This document shows positions 26,385 to 36,119 of a stretch of DNA of 64,000 bases, piece after piece. The position numbers and the translations under genes were made by a program. The notes below the pieces were generated by a model. That model did not search any database. It saw only the letters and a program-made list of their open reading frames with translations, and was not told the origin of the DNA. Each line of letters starts with the position of its first letter. Positions within the stretch are counted from its first letter, which is position 1. Origin of the DNA: Flavobacterium silvisoli (GTDB lineage Bacteria; Bacteroidota; Bacteroidia; Flavobacteriales; Flavobacteriaceae); the NCBI RefSeq assembly GCF_004329815.1, contig NZ_SJPE01000006.1, forward strand, positions 96,706 through 160,705, read 5' to 3'.

Positions 26385-28886
26385 ATGGCAAAGAATTTAG
26401 TTATCGTGGAGTCGCCGGCAAAGGCAAAAACAATCGAAAAATTTCTCGGTAGTGACTACCAGGTTGAGTCAAGTTACGGGCACATTGCCGACTTGCCTTC
26501 CAAAGAAATAGGAGTAGATGTTGAACACGGGTTCAAACCCAAGTATGAAGTCTCCGCCGATAAAAAAGCTCTGGTGACCAAGTTGAAAGGGCTAGCCAAA
26601 AAAGCCGATATGGTTTGGCTGGCTTCCGATGAGGACCGCGAGGGAGAAGCCATTTCCTGGCACTTAGCAGAAGAATTGAAATTGGACAAAGCCAAAACCA
26701 AACGCATTGTTTTCCACGAAATTACCAAATCGGCCATTCAAAAAGCCATAGAAAACCCACGCGGCATTGATTACAATTTAGTTAATGCACAACAAGCACG
26801 AAGAGTACTAGACAGATTGGTAGGGTATGAGTTGTCTCCCGTGCTTTGGAAAAAAGTAAAAGGAGGGTTATCTGCCGGACGTGTGCAATCAGTATCTGTT
26901 CGCTTGATTGTGGAAAGAGAAAGAGAAATTCAGGAATTTAAACCGGTGGCTTCTTATTCAGTTACGGCCGAGTTTACCAATGAAGCCGGTAAAGTAGTGA
27001 AGGCCAAATTGCCTAAAAACTTTGCCACTAAAAAAGAGGCTGAAGATTTTCTTCAAAAGAATATTGGCTCTACTTATAAGGTAGCCGATTTAGAAACCAA
27101 ACCCACCAAAAAATCACCGGCAGCTCCGTTTACGACATCCACATTACAACAAGAAGCGGCCCGCAAATTATATTTACCCGTTGGCATCACTATGCAAATT
27201 GCACAGAGGTTGTACGAGGCCGGACTCATTACTTACATGAGAACCGACAGTGTCAACCTTTCACAGGAAGCCATGACTGCAGCACAAGCTGAGATTACAA
27301 GTTTTTACGGGGCGGAATACAGCAAACCCAGAAATTACAATACCAAATCCAAAGGTGCTCAGGAAGCGCACGAGGCAATTCGTCCAACGGACATGTCGCG
27401 TCACACAGTGAATGTGGAAAGAGATCAAGCGCGTTTGTATGAACTCATTTGGAAAAGAACCTTAGCCTCACAAATGGCTGATGCCGAATTGGAACGAACT
27501 AATGTTAAAATTGAAGCTGACAACCATTCTGAAGTGTTTCAGGCCACCGGAGAAGTCATCAAATTTGAAGGCTTCTTAAAAGTATATTTAGAAGGGAATG
27601 ATGAAGATGATGAAGAACAAGAAGGCATGTTGCCGGCTTTAAAAGTTAATGAAAAATTGACTAACAACAATATTACGGCTACAGAGCGATACACGCGCCC
27701 GGCTTCAAGATATACCGAGGCCTCGTTGGTTAAGAAGTTGGAAGAATTGGGCATCGGTCGTCCGTCAACCTACGCGCCAACTATTTCTACCATCATCAAC
27801 AGAAACTATGTTGAAAAAGGAAATTTAGAAGGAGTAGAGCGAAAATACGTTCAGCTCACGCTGAAAAACAATAAGGTTGACGAAAAGATTTTAAAAGAAA
27901 ACACCGGTTCCGACAAAGGGAAATTAGTGCCGACTGATATAGGAACTATCGTGAATGACTTCTTGGTTAAAAATTTTGAAGCAATCCTGGATTACAACTT
28001 TACCGCAAAGGTAGAGCAGGATTTTGACGAAATCGCCGAGGGGAACATCGACTGGGCCAAAATGATGCAGGAATTCTACAATAAGTTCCATCCGAATGTC
28101 CAGGAAGTTGAGAAAAATGCCGATCGTGAAAGCGGAGAGCGAATTTTAGGAACGGATCCCAAATCTGGAAAACCGGTTTCGGTTCGTTTGGGAAAATTCG
28201 GGCCGATGGCTCAAATCGGAAACGCGGATGACGAAAACAAACAGTTTGCCAGTTTGCGTCAGGATCAAAATATCGGTAGTATTACGTTGGATGAAGCCTT
28301 GAATTTGTTTTTATTACCCAAAAATCTCGGTACATATAAAGGAGAAGAGGTAGAGGTGAACAACGGTCGTTTCGGTCCGTATGTTCGTTTCGGTAAACAA
28401 TTTATCTCCCTGCCTAAAGGAGAAGATCCGTTAGATGTCTCCATGGAACGTGCTCAGGAATTGATTGACGAAAAAGCTAAAGCCGATGCGCCTATAGCCG
28501 TCTATAAAAATATGGATGTTCAAAAAGGAGTGGGGCGTTTCGGTCCTTTCTTAAAATGGAACGGCATCTTTATTAATGTAAATAAGAAATACAACTTTGA
28601 TAATTTATCGCAATCCGATATTGCTGAATTGATTGAAGAGAAATTGCAAAAAGACATTGATAAAGTAATCCATAATTGGCCGGAAGAAGGGATACTGGTT
28701 GAAAAAGCCCGTTGGGGAAAATCGGTCATTACTAAAGGCAAAATAAAAATTGAACTCAATAAAGATGTTGATGCTTCTAAATTAACCTTGGAAGAAGTCA
28801 AAGAAATGATTGAGAAAAAAACACCGGCCAAAAAGACTACAACTAAGAAGACTACTGCTAAAAAAACACCGGCCAAAAAGAAATAA
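26385..28886 (+). CDS. topA: DNA topoisomerase I
   Basis: Type IA topoisomerase relaxes negative supercoils by a 5'-phosphotyrosine intermediate. The 833-residue protein has the Toprim domain (LVIVESPAKAKTIEKFLG with Glu9; SDEDREGE with Asp82 and Asp84) and the active-site Tyr284 in GLITYMRTDS. The C-terminal half carries topoisomerase repeats (VRLGKFGPMAQIG, NGRFGPYVRFGKQF, GVGRFGPFLKWNG) without zinc-binding cysteines. It ends in a lysine/threonine/proline tail of about 25 residues that is probably DNA-binding. It is followed after 3 bases by the arginase-fold gene. Confidence 0.98.
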   Translation: MAKNLVIVESPAKAKTIEKFLGSDYQVESSYGHIADLPSKEIGVDVEHGFKPKYEVSADKKALVTKLKGLAKKADMVWLASDEDREGEAISWHLAEELKLDKAKTKRIVFHEITKSAIQKAIENPRGIDYNLVNAQQARRVLDRLVGYELSPVLWKKVKGGLSAGRVQSVSVRLIVEREREIQEFKPVASYSVTAEFTNEAGKVVKAKLPKNFATKKEAEDFLQKNIGSTYKVADLETKPTKKSPAAPFTTSTLQQEAARKLYLPVGITMQIAQRLYEAGLITYMRTDSVNLSQEAMTAAQAEITSFYGAEYSKPRNYNTKSKGAQEAHEAIRPTDMSRHTVNVERDQARLYELIWKRTLASQMADAELERTNVKIEADNHSEVFQATGEVIKFEGFLKVYLEGNDEDDEEQEGMLPALKVNEKLTNNNITATERYTRPASRYTEASLVKKLEELGIGRPSTYAPTISTIINRNYVEKGNLEGVERKYVQLTLKNNKVDEKILKENTGSDKGKLVPTDIGTIVNDFLVKNFEAILDYNFTAKVEQDFDEIAEGNIDWAKMMQEFYNKFHPNVQEVEKNADRESGERILGTDPKSGKPVSVRLGKFGPMAQIGNADDENKQFASLRQDQNIGSITLDEALNLFLLPKNLGTYKGEEVEVNNGRFGPYVRFGKQFISLPKGEDPLDVSMERAQELIDEKAKADAPIAVYKNMDVQKGVGRFGPFLKWNGIFINVNKKYNFDNLSQSDIAELIEEKLQKDIDKVIHNWPEEGILVEKARWGKSVITKGKIKIELNKDVDASKLTLEEVKEMIEKKTPAKKTTTKKTTAKKTPAKKK

Positions 28887-28889
28887 ACT

Positions 28890-30041
28890 ATGGAATTTGA
28901 TTTTTTGTCACCTGTAGATGATGCAATTATTCAATACGTAAAAGGACTGTCTTCGCAACATTTGGGAAGTAAAGTAGCTTTTCATACCGATAAAGAATTT
29001 CCCGATACCGACCAGATTAAGGTTGCTGTTGTCGGAGTTCTTGAGAACAGAGGTGATTCAAAAGCTTTTGAAGAAGTTGATTTGATGGCCATTCGGAAGG
29101 AATTGTACAGCTTGTTCCCCGGAAATTGGCAAAGTTCTATTGCTGATTTGGGTGATATACTACCCGGAAATTCACTGGAAGATACATTTTTTGCGTTACA
29201 GAAAGTAGCCTCCAAATTAATCCGAAAAGGGATTATACCCATAGTATTGGGAGGGACACAAGATTTGACCTATGCCTTATACAGAGGATATGATCATTTG
29301 GAACAAATGGTTAACCTGGTGACCATAGACAGTAAGTTTGATTTCGGAAAGCAGGAACAAGGAATCTCATCAGATTCATATTTGTCTAAAATCATTTTAG
29401 ACGAGCCTAATAATCTTTTCAATTATTGCAATGTTGGTTATCAAACCTATTATAACTCTCAGGAAGAAATCGATTTAATCGAGAAGCTGTATTTTGATGC
29501 TTATCGTTTGGGAGAAATTTCAAACAATATAGAATTAGCAGAGCCGGTTTTCAGAGATGCTGATATAGTGAGTATCGATTTAAATTCTGTAAAGTCTTCA
29601 TATTCAGGAAATTTTATTACTTTTACCCCCAACGGATTTGACGGTAAAGAGATTTGCAGCTTGTCAAGATATGCCGGAATAAGTGATAAAGTGAGTTCGT
29701 TAGGGATTTTTAATCACAACAATAAAAAAGAAGAAGCCGTTCTTATTGCACAAATTATATGGTATTTTATAGAAGGAGTGAATTATCGTTCTAATGAATA
29801 TCCTTTTGGAACCAGAGAGCATTATTTAAAGTACATCGTTCCGCTCGAAAATGAAGAGTTGGTGTTTTACAAGAGTAATAAAACGGATCGTTGGTGGATT
29901 GAAATAAATATTTTTTCCGGCCAACACAATAAATTGAAAAAAAACACGTTATTACCATGTTCTCATGAGGAATATCTGAGTGCTTGTAATCAGGAAATCC
30001 CCGAAAGATGGTGGAAAGCACAACGAAAGAATAGCCTTTAG
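28890..30041 (+). CDS. Arginase/formimidoylglutamase-fold protein with degraded metal site
   Basis: The 383-residue protein has the ureohydrolase fold: PIVLGGTQDLTYALYRGYD and the later TIDSKFDFG and VSIDLNSVKSS segments align with the arginase motifs GGxHS, DAHxD and SxDxDxxDP. Several manganese ligands are not conserved: His becomes Gln in the first (121-127), His becomes Lys in the second (147-152) and the third keeps only part of its aspartates (228-234). It is therefore probably not a metal hydrolase. It starts 3 bases after topA and lies just upstream of gldK; I recall this position as conserved in flavobacteria. A structural or regulatory role is possible but unproven. Confidence 0.78.
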   Translation: MEFDFLSPVDDAIIQYVKGLSSQHLGSKVAFHTDKEFPDTDQIKVAVVGVLENRGDSKAFEEVDLMAIRKELYSLFPGNWQSSIADLGDILPGNSLEDTFFALQKVASKLIRKGIIPIVLGGTQDLTYALYRGYDHLEQMVNLVTIDSKFDFGKQEQGISSDSYLSKIILDEPNNLFNYCNVGYQTYYNSQEEIDLIEKLYFDAYRLGEISNNIELAEPVFRDADIVSIDLNSVKSSYSGNFITFTPNGFDGKEICSLSRYAGISDKVSSLGIFNHNNKKEEAVLIAQIIWYFIEGVNYRSNEYPFGTREHYLKYIVPLENEELVFYKSNKTDRWWIEINIFSGQHNKLKKNTLLPCSHEEYLSACNQEIPERWWKAQRKNSL

Positions 30042-30116
30042 GAATAAAAATCAGATAAAAAACAAAGTAGCAAACAATATGTAATAGATAAAACACTTAC
30101 AAATAATATTTATAAG

Positions 30117-30130
30117 TGCATTTTGTCGAT
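30117..30130 (+). promoter_or_regulatory. 14-base motif upstream of gldK, shared with the LRR gene
   Basis: TGCATTTTGTCGAT is identical at 40303-40316; the match goes on as ATTTTTG after a one-base shift. It lies about 160 bases before the gldK start. The function is unknown. Confidence 0.4.
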
Positions 30131-30288
30131 ATTTTTGGTTGTTTTGTCGGTAAAATATTTTTTTATTACGAGAATTAATTTTAGCTTTGGCATGTTAATT
30201 AATTTTTGATTTTATAATTGTTTTTTTGAAAAATAATAAATAGGTTTACGCCCTTAAAAAATAGAATATTCAAATAACCCCAATTTAT

Positions 30289-31701
30289 ATGAAGAAGTTC
30301 ATTGCATTCGCATCATTTTTAGCTTTATTAACGAGCTGTGGAGGATCAAGCGACAAAGGTGAGTTAGTAGGAGTTAAAGGAAAAAAATGGCATCCTGAGA
30401 AGCCTTACGGGATGACGTTAATACCTGGTGGTGCTTACATTATGGGAAAATCTGACGACGATCCCGCTAATATACAAGATGCGCCAACTAAAACGGTTAC
30501 GGTTAGATCTTTTTATATGGATGAGACTGAAATCACCAATAGTGAATACCGTCAGTTTGTAGAATGGGTTAAGGACTCTACAATTAGAGTTCGTTTGGCT
30601 ATTCTTGCAGATGAAGTGGGTCAGACAGCTACCGGTAAAGGTGGTAAAGGCGGAGGAAAGGGAGGAAGCATCGGAGATTATGCTTTCAATGATACTGATC
30701 CGGCTAAGATGACTCCTTATGACAAATATATGTATGAGAACTACTATAGTGTTGGGACAGATGACGATCCGTATGCCGGTAGAAGACTAAACAGAAAAGT
30801 TAAGCTTATCAAAGAAACCAGTAAATATCCCGATGAATATTACACTGAAGTAATGGATAGTATGTATTTGCCGGTTGCTGAGTCTTTCAATGGTTTGAGA
30901 ACGATAGATGTAAAAAAATTGAAGTTCAGATATTCTTGGATGGATATACAGGCTGCGGCTAAGGCTAAAGTCGGAAAAAGAAGTTCATTCATCAGAACTG
31001 AGCAACAAGAGGTTTATCCGGATACTACCGTGTGGATTAAGGATTTTGCTTATTCATACAATGAGCCAATGCACAATGATTATTTTTGGCACCAGGCATA
31101 CGGAGATTATCCGGTGGTAGGTGTTAACTGGAAGCAGGCAAAAGCATTCTGTGCTTGGAGAACTTTGAATAAAAATACCTACATCAAATCGAAGAAAAAG
31201 CACCAGGATTTAATTAATTCATTCCGTTTGCCAACAGAGGCTGAGTGGGAATATGCGGCAAGAGGTGGTCTGGAGTCAGGTACATTCCCATGGGGTGGAC
31301 CGTATGCTAAAAATGACAGAGGTTGTTTCTTGGCAAATTTCAAACCTAACCGTGGTGATTATGCTGCTGATCAGGCTTTGTACACAGTTGAAGCTAAGTC
31401 ATATGAGCCAAACGGATACAATTTGTACAACATGGCCGGTAACGTAGCTGAGTGGACTGATTCATCGTATGATGCTGCTGCTTATGAATATGTGTCTTCA
31501 ATGAATCCTAATGTACCTGACCTGAAAAACATGCGAAAGGTAGTTAGAGGCGGTTCTTGGAAAGACGTAGCTTACTTCCTTCAGGTGGGAACCAGAGATT
31601 TTGAATACGCAGATACCGCCAGAAGTTACATAGGGTTCCGTACAGTTCAAGATTACATGGGAACTCAAGTGACAAAAAACGGTAAAGCACCTAAAAAGTA
31701 A
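30289..31701 (+). CDS. gldK: Gliding motility/type IX secretion lipoprotein GldK
   Basis: GldK forms, with GldN, a ring on the periplasmic side of the outer membrane in the type IX secretion system. The 470-residue protein has a lipoprotein signal (ALLTSC, Cys17) and a formylglycine-generating-enzyme/SUMF1-type domain (MTLIPGGAYIMG, YMDETEITNSEYRQFVEW, RLPTEAEWEYAARGG, NMAGNVAEWTDSSY, VRGGSWKD, YIGFRTVQ). The catalytic cysteines of true sulfatase-modifying enzymes are not evident, as expected for a structural homologue. A Gly/Lys-rich insert (GKGGKGGGKGG) lies near residues 118-127. It is first in gldKLMN and has a 247-base upstream gap suitable for regulation. Confidence 0.97.
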   Translation: MKKFIAFASFLALLTSCGGSSDKGELVGVKGKKWHPEKPYGMTLIPGGAYIMGKSDDDPANIQDAPTKTVTVRSFYMDETEITNSEYRQFVEWVKDSTIRVRLAILADEVGQTATGKGGKGGGKGGSIGDYAFNDTDPAKMTPYDKYMYENYYSVGTDDDPYAGRRLNRKVKLIKETSKYPDEYYTEVMDSMYLPVAESFNGLRTIDVKKLKFRYSWMDIQAAAKAKVGKRSSFIRTEQQEVYPDTTVWIKDFAYSYNEPMHNDYFWHQAYGDYPVVGVNWKQAKAFCAWRTLNKNTYIKSKKKHQDLINSFRLPTEAEWEYAARGGLESGTFPWGGPYAKNDRGCFLANFKPNRGDYAADQALYTVEAKSYEPNGYNLYNMAGNVAEWTDSSYDAAAYEYVSSMNPNVPDLKNMRKVVRGGSWKDVAYFLQVGTRDFEYADTARSYIGFRTVQDYMGTQVTKNGKAPKK

Positions 31702-31757
31702 TTTTTAAAACCAACTTAATTTATATTAACTTAACTAACTAAAAAATTTTTATTATT

Positions 31758-32387
31758 ATGGCATTATTAAGCAAAAAAACAATGAATTTCGCTTACGGTA
31801 TGGGGGCGGCTGTTGTAATCGTTGGAGCATTATTCAAAATACAACACTGGACAGGAGCGAGTGCTATGCTTATTGTTGGTCTTTCAGTTGAGGCTTTGAT
31901 TTTCGGTTTATCAGCGTTTGATCCTGTAGATAAAGAATTAGATTGGTCATTAGTGTATCCTGAATTAGCAGGTGGCGAAAGTAAACCAAGAGAGAAAAAA
32001 GAGGATGCTAAAGATGCACAAGGGTTATTGTCTCAAAAATTAGACAACATGTTGAAAGAAGCTAAAATCGATGCTCAATTGATGGAAAGCCTAGGAAATA
32101 GTATCAGAAATTTTGAAGGCGCTGCTAAGTCAATTTCTCCTACAGTTGATGCAATGGCAGGTCAAAAGAAATATGCTGAAGAAATGACCAAAGCTGCTAG
32201 CCAATTAGAAACGCTTAATGGTTTGTACCAAGTTCAATTGCAAAGTGCTGAAAGAAACGCACAAATTAACAATGAGGTTGCTGAAAACAACTTAAAATTA
32301 AAAGATCAAATGCAGTCTTTAACTTCCAACTTGTCTTCATTGAACAATGTTTACGGAGGTATGCTTTCTGCGATGAGTAACAGATAA
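31758..32387 (+). CDS. gldL: Type IX secretion motor protein GldL
   Basis: GldL is an inner-membrane protein that with GldM forms the proton-driven rotary motor of type IX secretion and gliding. The 209-residue protein has two N-terminal membrane helices (about 10-27 and 33-51). The second contains a conserved glutamate (Glu45 in GLSVEALIFG), likely the proton-linked residue described for the family. The rest is a cytoplasmic helical domain. It lies 56 bases after gldK. Confidence 0.97.
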   Translation: MALLSKKTMNFAYGMGAAVVIVGALFKIQHWTGASAMLIVGLSVEALIFGLSAFDPVDKELDWSLVYPELAGGESKPREKKEDAKDAQGLLSQKLDNMLKEAKIDAQLMESLGNSIRNFEGAAKSISPTVDAMAGQKKYAEEMTKAASQLETLNGLYQVQLQSAERNAQINNEVAENNLKLKDQMQSLTSNLSSLNNVYGGMLSAMSNR

Positions 32388-32446
32388 TTAGTTTTTTAAC
32401 TATATATTTTACAATCAAAATAATAATATTAAACTAATTAGAAAAA

Positions 32447-33991
32447 ATGGCAGGAGGAAAACTAACCCCTAGACAGAAGATGATTAACCTGATGTACTTG
32501 GTTTTCATCGCAATGTTGGCATTAAACATGTCAAAAGAAGTATTGTCAGCTTTTGGATTAATGAATGAAAAATTTGAAAGTTCAAATGCTTCTGCTTTGA
32601 CTACAAATGAAGCTATGCTAGCGGCTTTAGATAAAAAGGCTGGCGAGGATGCGCACTTTGTTGAAGTAGCAGCTGAAGCGCACAAGGTTGCAGAAGTGAC
32701 CAAGAAATTTTATGAGTACATCAATAAATTAAAAGCTGATGCAACCAATGGTGTTGAGGTAGACAAGGAAACTGGTAAGTTGCCATATGAAGCAATGGAC
32801 AAAGGTTCTTACATTGACGAACATTGGTTTGAAGGTGATGGGTATTCTCCACAAGGAAAAAATATCGTTGAGACCATTGAGAAATACAAAACAGACATGA
32901 AAGCTATCATCGGTAACAACAGCAAATTGAGTGGTGTAATGTCTGAATTAAATTCTAAGTTTGATACTAAAGATGTTAAAGACCATGAAGGTGTTACCAA
33001 AAAATACCTTTCTTACCACTTTGAACATTTTCCTTCAATTGCTTCTTTAGCTAAATTAACTTCTTGGCAAAATGATATCAAGAAAGCTGAAGCTGATGTG
33101 TACAGTATTTTGTTAGGTAAAGCTGCTGTTGAGGCATCTTCTATGAAGAATTTCACTGCTATGGTTGTTCTTGACAAAAGCGCTTATTTCCAAGGTGAAA
33201 AAGTAACCGGTAAAGTTGTATTGGGTAAATATGATGCCAATACTAAACCTACTGGTTTCCAAGGTCCGGGTAAAATTGTAAACGGTCAAGCGGTAATCGA
33301 TATGACTGCTGGTGCTGTTGGAGAACAAAAGATTAGTGGTAAGTTTACATTCGTTCAAGATGGTGAAACTATTCCTCTACCGTTCGAAGGTAAATATGTT
33401 GTAGTTCCTCGTCCGAATTCTGCTAACATATCTGCTGATAAAATGAATGTTGTGTACAGAGGTTTGGATAATCCTATGACTATTTCATTTGCGGGTATTT
33501 CAGATAATAATGTTACTGCTTCTGCTCCTGGTTTGTCTAAAGCCGGTGGTAATGGTAAGTACAACTTGAATCCGGGATCTGGTACTGAAGTAATCGTTTC
33601 TGTAACCGGGAAAATGTCTGATGGTAAATCAGTAGTAGACAAAAAAGCATTCAGAATTAAAAACATTCCTGCTCCTGCTGGTGCAATCGGTGGTCAAACC
33701 GGTGTAATCAAAGGTGCTAAATCTCGTTTAGCAGTTTCTCAGGTTAGCGCTGAATTAAAAGATTTCTTGTACGACTTGAAATTCCAAGTTACAGGATTTA
33801 CTTTCAAAGCACCTGGTCAACCTGCTGTAGTTGTTAGCGGTGACAGAGTAAATGCTCAGTGTGCTGCTGCATTAAACCGTGTAACAAGAGGAGATCAAAT
33901 TACAATTTCTGAAATCAAAACAAAAATTGCCGGTGGTGAAGCCAGAGTTAAAACTCAAGATGCTGCCCCTGTAGTATTTGAAATTCAATAA
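32447..33991 (+). CDS. gldM: Type IX secretion motor protein GldM
   Basis: GldM has one N-terminal membrane helix (MINLMYLVFIAMLALNM) that inserts in the GldL pentamer and a long periplasmic stalk of beta domains that contacts the GldK/GldN ring. The 514-residue length, the first block GGKLTPRQKMINLMYLVFIA and the C-terminal domain (GDQITISEIKTKIAGG) are typical. It starts 59 bases after gldL. Confidence 0.97.
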   Translation: MAGGKLTPRQKMINLMYLVFIAMLALNMSKEVLSAFGLMNEKFESSNASALTTNEAMLAALDKKAGEDAHFVEVAAEAHKVAEVTKKFYEYINKLKADATNGVEVDKETGKLPYEAMDKGSYIDEHWFEGDGYSPQGKNIVETIEKYKTDMKAIIGNNSKLSGVMSELNSKFDTKDVKDHEGVTKKYLSYHFEHFPSIASLAKLTSWQNDIKKAEADVYSILLGKAAVEASSMKNFTAMVVLDKSAYFQGEKVTGKVVLGKYDANTKPTGFQGPGKIVNGQAVIDMTAGAVGEQKISGKFTFVQDGETIPLPFEGKYVVVPRPNSANISADKMNVVYRGLDNPMTISFAGISDNNVTASAPGLSKAGGNGKYNLNPGSGTEVIVSVTGKMSDGKSVVDKKAFRIKNIPAPAGAIGGQTGVIKGAKSRLAVSQVSAELKDFLYDLKFQVTGFTFKAPGQPAVVVSGDRVNAQCAAALNRVTRGDQITISEIKTKIAGGEARVKTQDAAPVVFEIQ

Positions 33992-34035
33992 TTGTTTTGA
34001 GTTATCAATACCTACTATAACTTATTTTGAAAATT

Positions 34036-35013
34036 ATGAAAATTAAAAATCTATTATTCGCGGCATCTGCATTAGCAATGAGTTTTAGTTCTATGGCTCA
34101 GTCTAATCTGCTTAACGCCAAAACTCCCGATGAGATTGGTAAAAAGACTCCCGCGCAATTAATTTCTGATAATGATAAGCCATTACCTTATGGTTATGTT
34201 CACGATAGAGATGTGTTGATGGGTAAAGCAATCTGGGAAATGATTGATATAGATCAAAGAATTAATTTTCCATTATACTATCCTATAGATACTGCTTTCG
34301 TTGGAAAAGACAGAAGATCTTTGTTTGATGTCCTTATTAAGAACATTAAAAATGGTAAAATAACTGAAGTGTATACGGATGATTATTTTAATACCAAAAA
34401 GACCTTTAAGGATATGAGTTCATCTTTTACTTTCATTGATACTATACCTGCCGGTAAAGATTACATCAATGATCACTACGATGAATTCTACCCTAAATCG
34501 ACTACTCGTAAAGTTAAAAAAGGGAAAGCTTGGGTTACCGAAACTGTTCCTGCAGCTCCTGCAGCCGTTTTAGATGCTCAATATATTGACAAAAGAGAAT
34601 TGTCTGCTCAGGATATTTCAGGGTATAAAATAAAAGGGTATTGGTACTTTGACAAACGTCAGGGTGAGTTAAAATACAGATTATTGGCTATATGTCCGGT
34701 TGCGCCTGAAGCCAGAGATATTGGTAAGGAAAATGGTGATGTTATCGAGTTGTTCTGGGTATATTTCCCGGCTATAAGAGACATACTTCATGAAGCCAAA
34801 GCTTTTAATGATAAAAACTCAGCTATGCCGATTACTTTTGATCATTTGTTGAATTCCCGCAGGTTTAACGGAGAAATTTACAAAGAAGAGAACGTTTACG
34901 GCGACAGACAAGTGGCTGACTATATGAAAGACAATGCCCAAAATCAACTTTTGGAATCGGAAAGAATCAAAGAGAAAATTCGAAACTTTGAGTCTGATAT
35001 GTGGAATTACTAA
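34036..35013 (+). CDS. gldN: Type IX secretion protein GldN
   Basis: GldN is the periplasmic partner of GldK in the type IX secretion ring. I use ATG 34036, which gives a clean signal peptide (MKIKNLLFAASALAMSFSSMAQ); the open frame extends 9 bases further to a TTG. The 325-residue protein has the family segments DVLMGKAIWEMIDIDQRINFPLYYP, SAQDISGYKIKGYWYFDKRQ and FNGEIYKEENVYGDRQVADYM. A terminator at 35036 closes gldKLMN. Confidence 0.96.
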   Translation: MKIKNLLFAASALAMSFSSMAQSNLLNAKTPDEIGKKTPAQLISDNDKPLPYGYVHDRDVLMGKAIWEMIDIDQRINFPLYYPIDTAFVGKDRRSLFDVLIKNIKNGKITEVYTDDYFNTKKTFKDMSSSFTFIDTIPAGKDYINDHYDEFYPKSTTRKVKKGKAWVTETVPAAPAAVLDAQYIDKRELSAQDISGYKIKGYWYFDKRQGELKYRLLAICPVAPEARDIGKENGDVIELFWVYFPAIRDILHEAKAFNDKNSAMPITFDHLLNSRRFNGEIYKEENVYGDRQVADYMKDNAQNQLLESERIKEKIRNFESDMWNY

Positions 35014-35035
35014 AATATAGTATTATAAATGATAA

Positions 35036-35066
35036 AAAACTCTCACCTTTGGTGGGAGTTTTTTAG
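35036..35066 (+). terminator. Terminator of gldKLMN
   Basis: AAAAACTCTCACC pairs with GGTGGGAGTTTTT around TTT, with one G-U pair, followed by T. It starts 22 bases past the gldN stop. Confidence 0.88.
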
Positions 35067-35075
35067 TTTAAAATT

Positions 35076-36119
35076 ATGTTAGATTATATAATTGTAGGTT
35101 CAGGGTTGGCCGGTATTGCTTTTGCCGAAGTACTTTCACAGCATCAGAAATCATATATGGTTTTTGAAAATCATTCACAAAACTCGTCTGTGGTGGCGGG
35201 TGGTTTATACAATCCTGTTATTCTGAAAAGATTCAGCCAGGTTTGGAATGCCAATCATCAACTGATTTTGGCTGATGATTTCTATAAACGAATCGAAAAA
35301 AAACTCGCGGTTTCCGTTGATTTTAAGTTACCCATTTATAGAAAATTCTTCTCCGTAGAAGAACAGAATAATTGGTTTGCCGCTTCCGATAAACCAAATT
35401 TATCTCCATTTCTTTCTACTACTATTATTCAAAAACAATTCGTCTCTATTGAAGCTCCTTTCGGCTATGGTGAGGTTTTGCACACCGGTTATGTAGATAC
35501 CAATACATTGATAGAAAAGTATCATTCCTATCTCAAAAATCAGGGGTCTTTTATCGAAGAAGAATTCAAACATTCGCAACTACAAGTTTCTGAGGACTAT
35601 GTCGTGTATGAAAACCTGAAAGCTAAACATATTGTCTTTGCTGAAGGATTTGGGATGCATGCTAATCCATTTTTCAGGCATCTGCCTCTTGATGGTACTA
35701 AAGGAGAATTATTCATCATTAAAGCTCCTGATTTGGACTTAGATGTTATTGTAAACACCAGTATTTTTATTTTACCTTTAGGAAATCATCTTTTCAAAGT
35801 AGGCGCTACATACAATTGGGATGATAAAACTCCAACACCAACCGAAGAGGGTAAGCAGGAACTCATCTGTCGCATTAAAGAGTTGTTGATGTGTGAGTTT
35901 GAAATTGTTGAACATCTCGCGGGAGTACGTCCTACTGTGAAAGACAGACGGCCTCTATTGGGGACCCATTCTAAGTACAATAACATCCATATTCTAAATG
36001 GTCTCGGGACCCGTGGAGTGATGTTGGCACCGGCAATGGCTCTGGATTTATACAATTATATCGAAAATAATAAGCCTTTAGATAAAGGTGTAGATATAAA
36101 AAGATATGCTATTTCTTAG
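35076..36119 (+). CDS. FAD-dependent oxidoreductase (DAO-type fold)
   Basis: The 347-residue protein has the Rossmann dinucleotide motif at its N terminus (YIIVGSGLAGIAFAEVL, GxGxxG), a typical second segment (VVAGGLYNPVILKRF), a mid-protein FAEGFGMHANPFF loop and a C-terminal FAD-binding block (AGVRPTVKDRRPLLG, ILNGLGTRGVMLAPAMA). This is the D-amino-acid oxidase/glycine oxidase superfamily; the substrate cannot be inferred. No signal peptide is present, so it is cytoplasmic. The end overlaps the convergent DUF983 gene by 11 bases. Confidence 0.86.
   Translation: MLDYIIVGSGLAGIAFAEVLSQHQKSYMVFENHSQNSSVVAGGLYNPVILKRFSQVWNANHQLILADDFYKRIEKKLAVSVDFKLPIYRKFFSVEEQNNWFAASDKPNLSPFLSTTIIQKQFVSIEAPFGYGEVLHTGYVDTNTLIEKYHSYLKNQGSFIEEEFKHSQLQVSEDYVVYENLKAKHIVFAEGFGMHANPFFRHLPLDGTKGELFIIKAPDLDLDVIVNTSIFILPLGNHLFKVGATYNWDDKTPTPTEEGKQELICRIKELLMCEFEIVEHLAGVRPTVKDRRPLLGTHSKYNNIHILNGLGTRGVMLAPAMALDLYNYIENNKPLDKGVDIKRYAIS

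Noticed and set aside
30182..30189. TAGCTTTG upstream of gldK as a promoter
   Set aside because: It matches the -7 consensus, but there is no TTG at a suitable distance and the leader would be about 100 bases; too weak to list.
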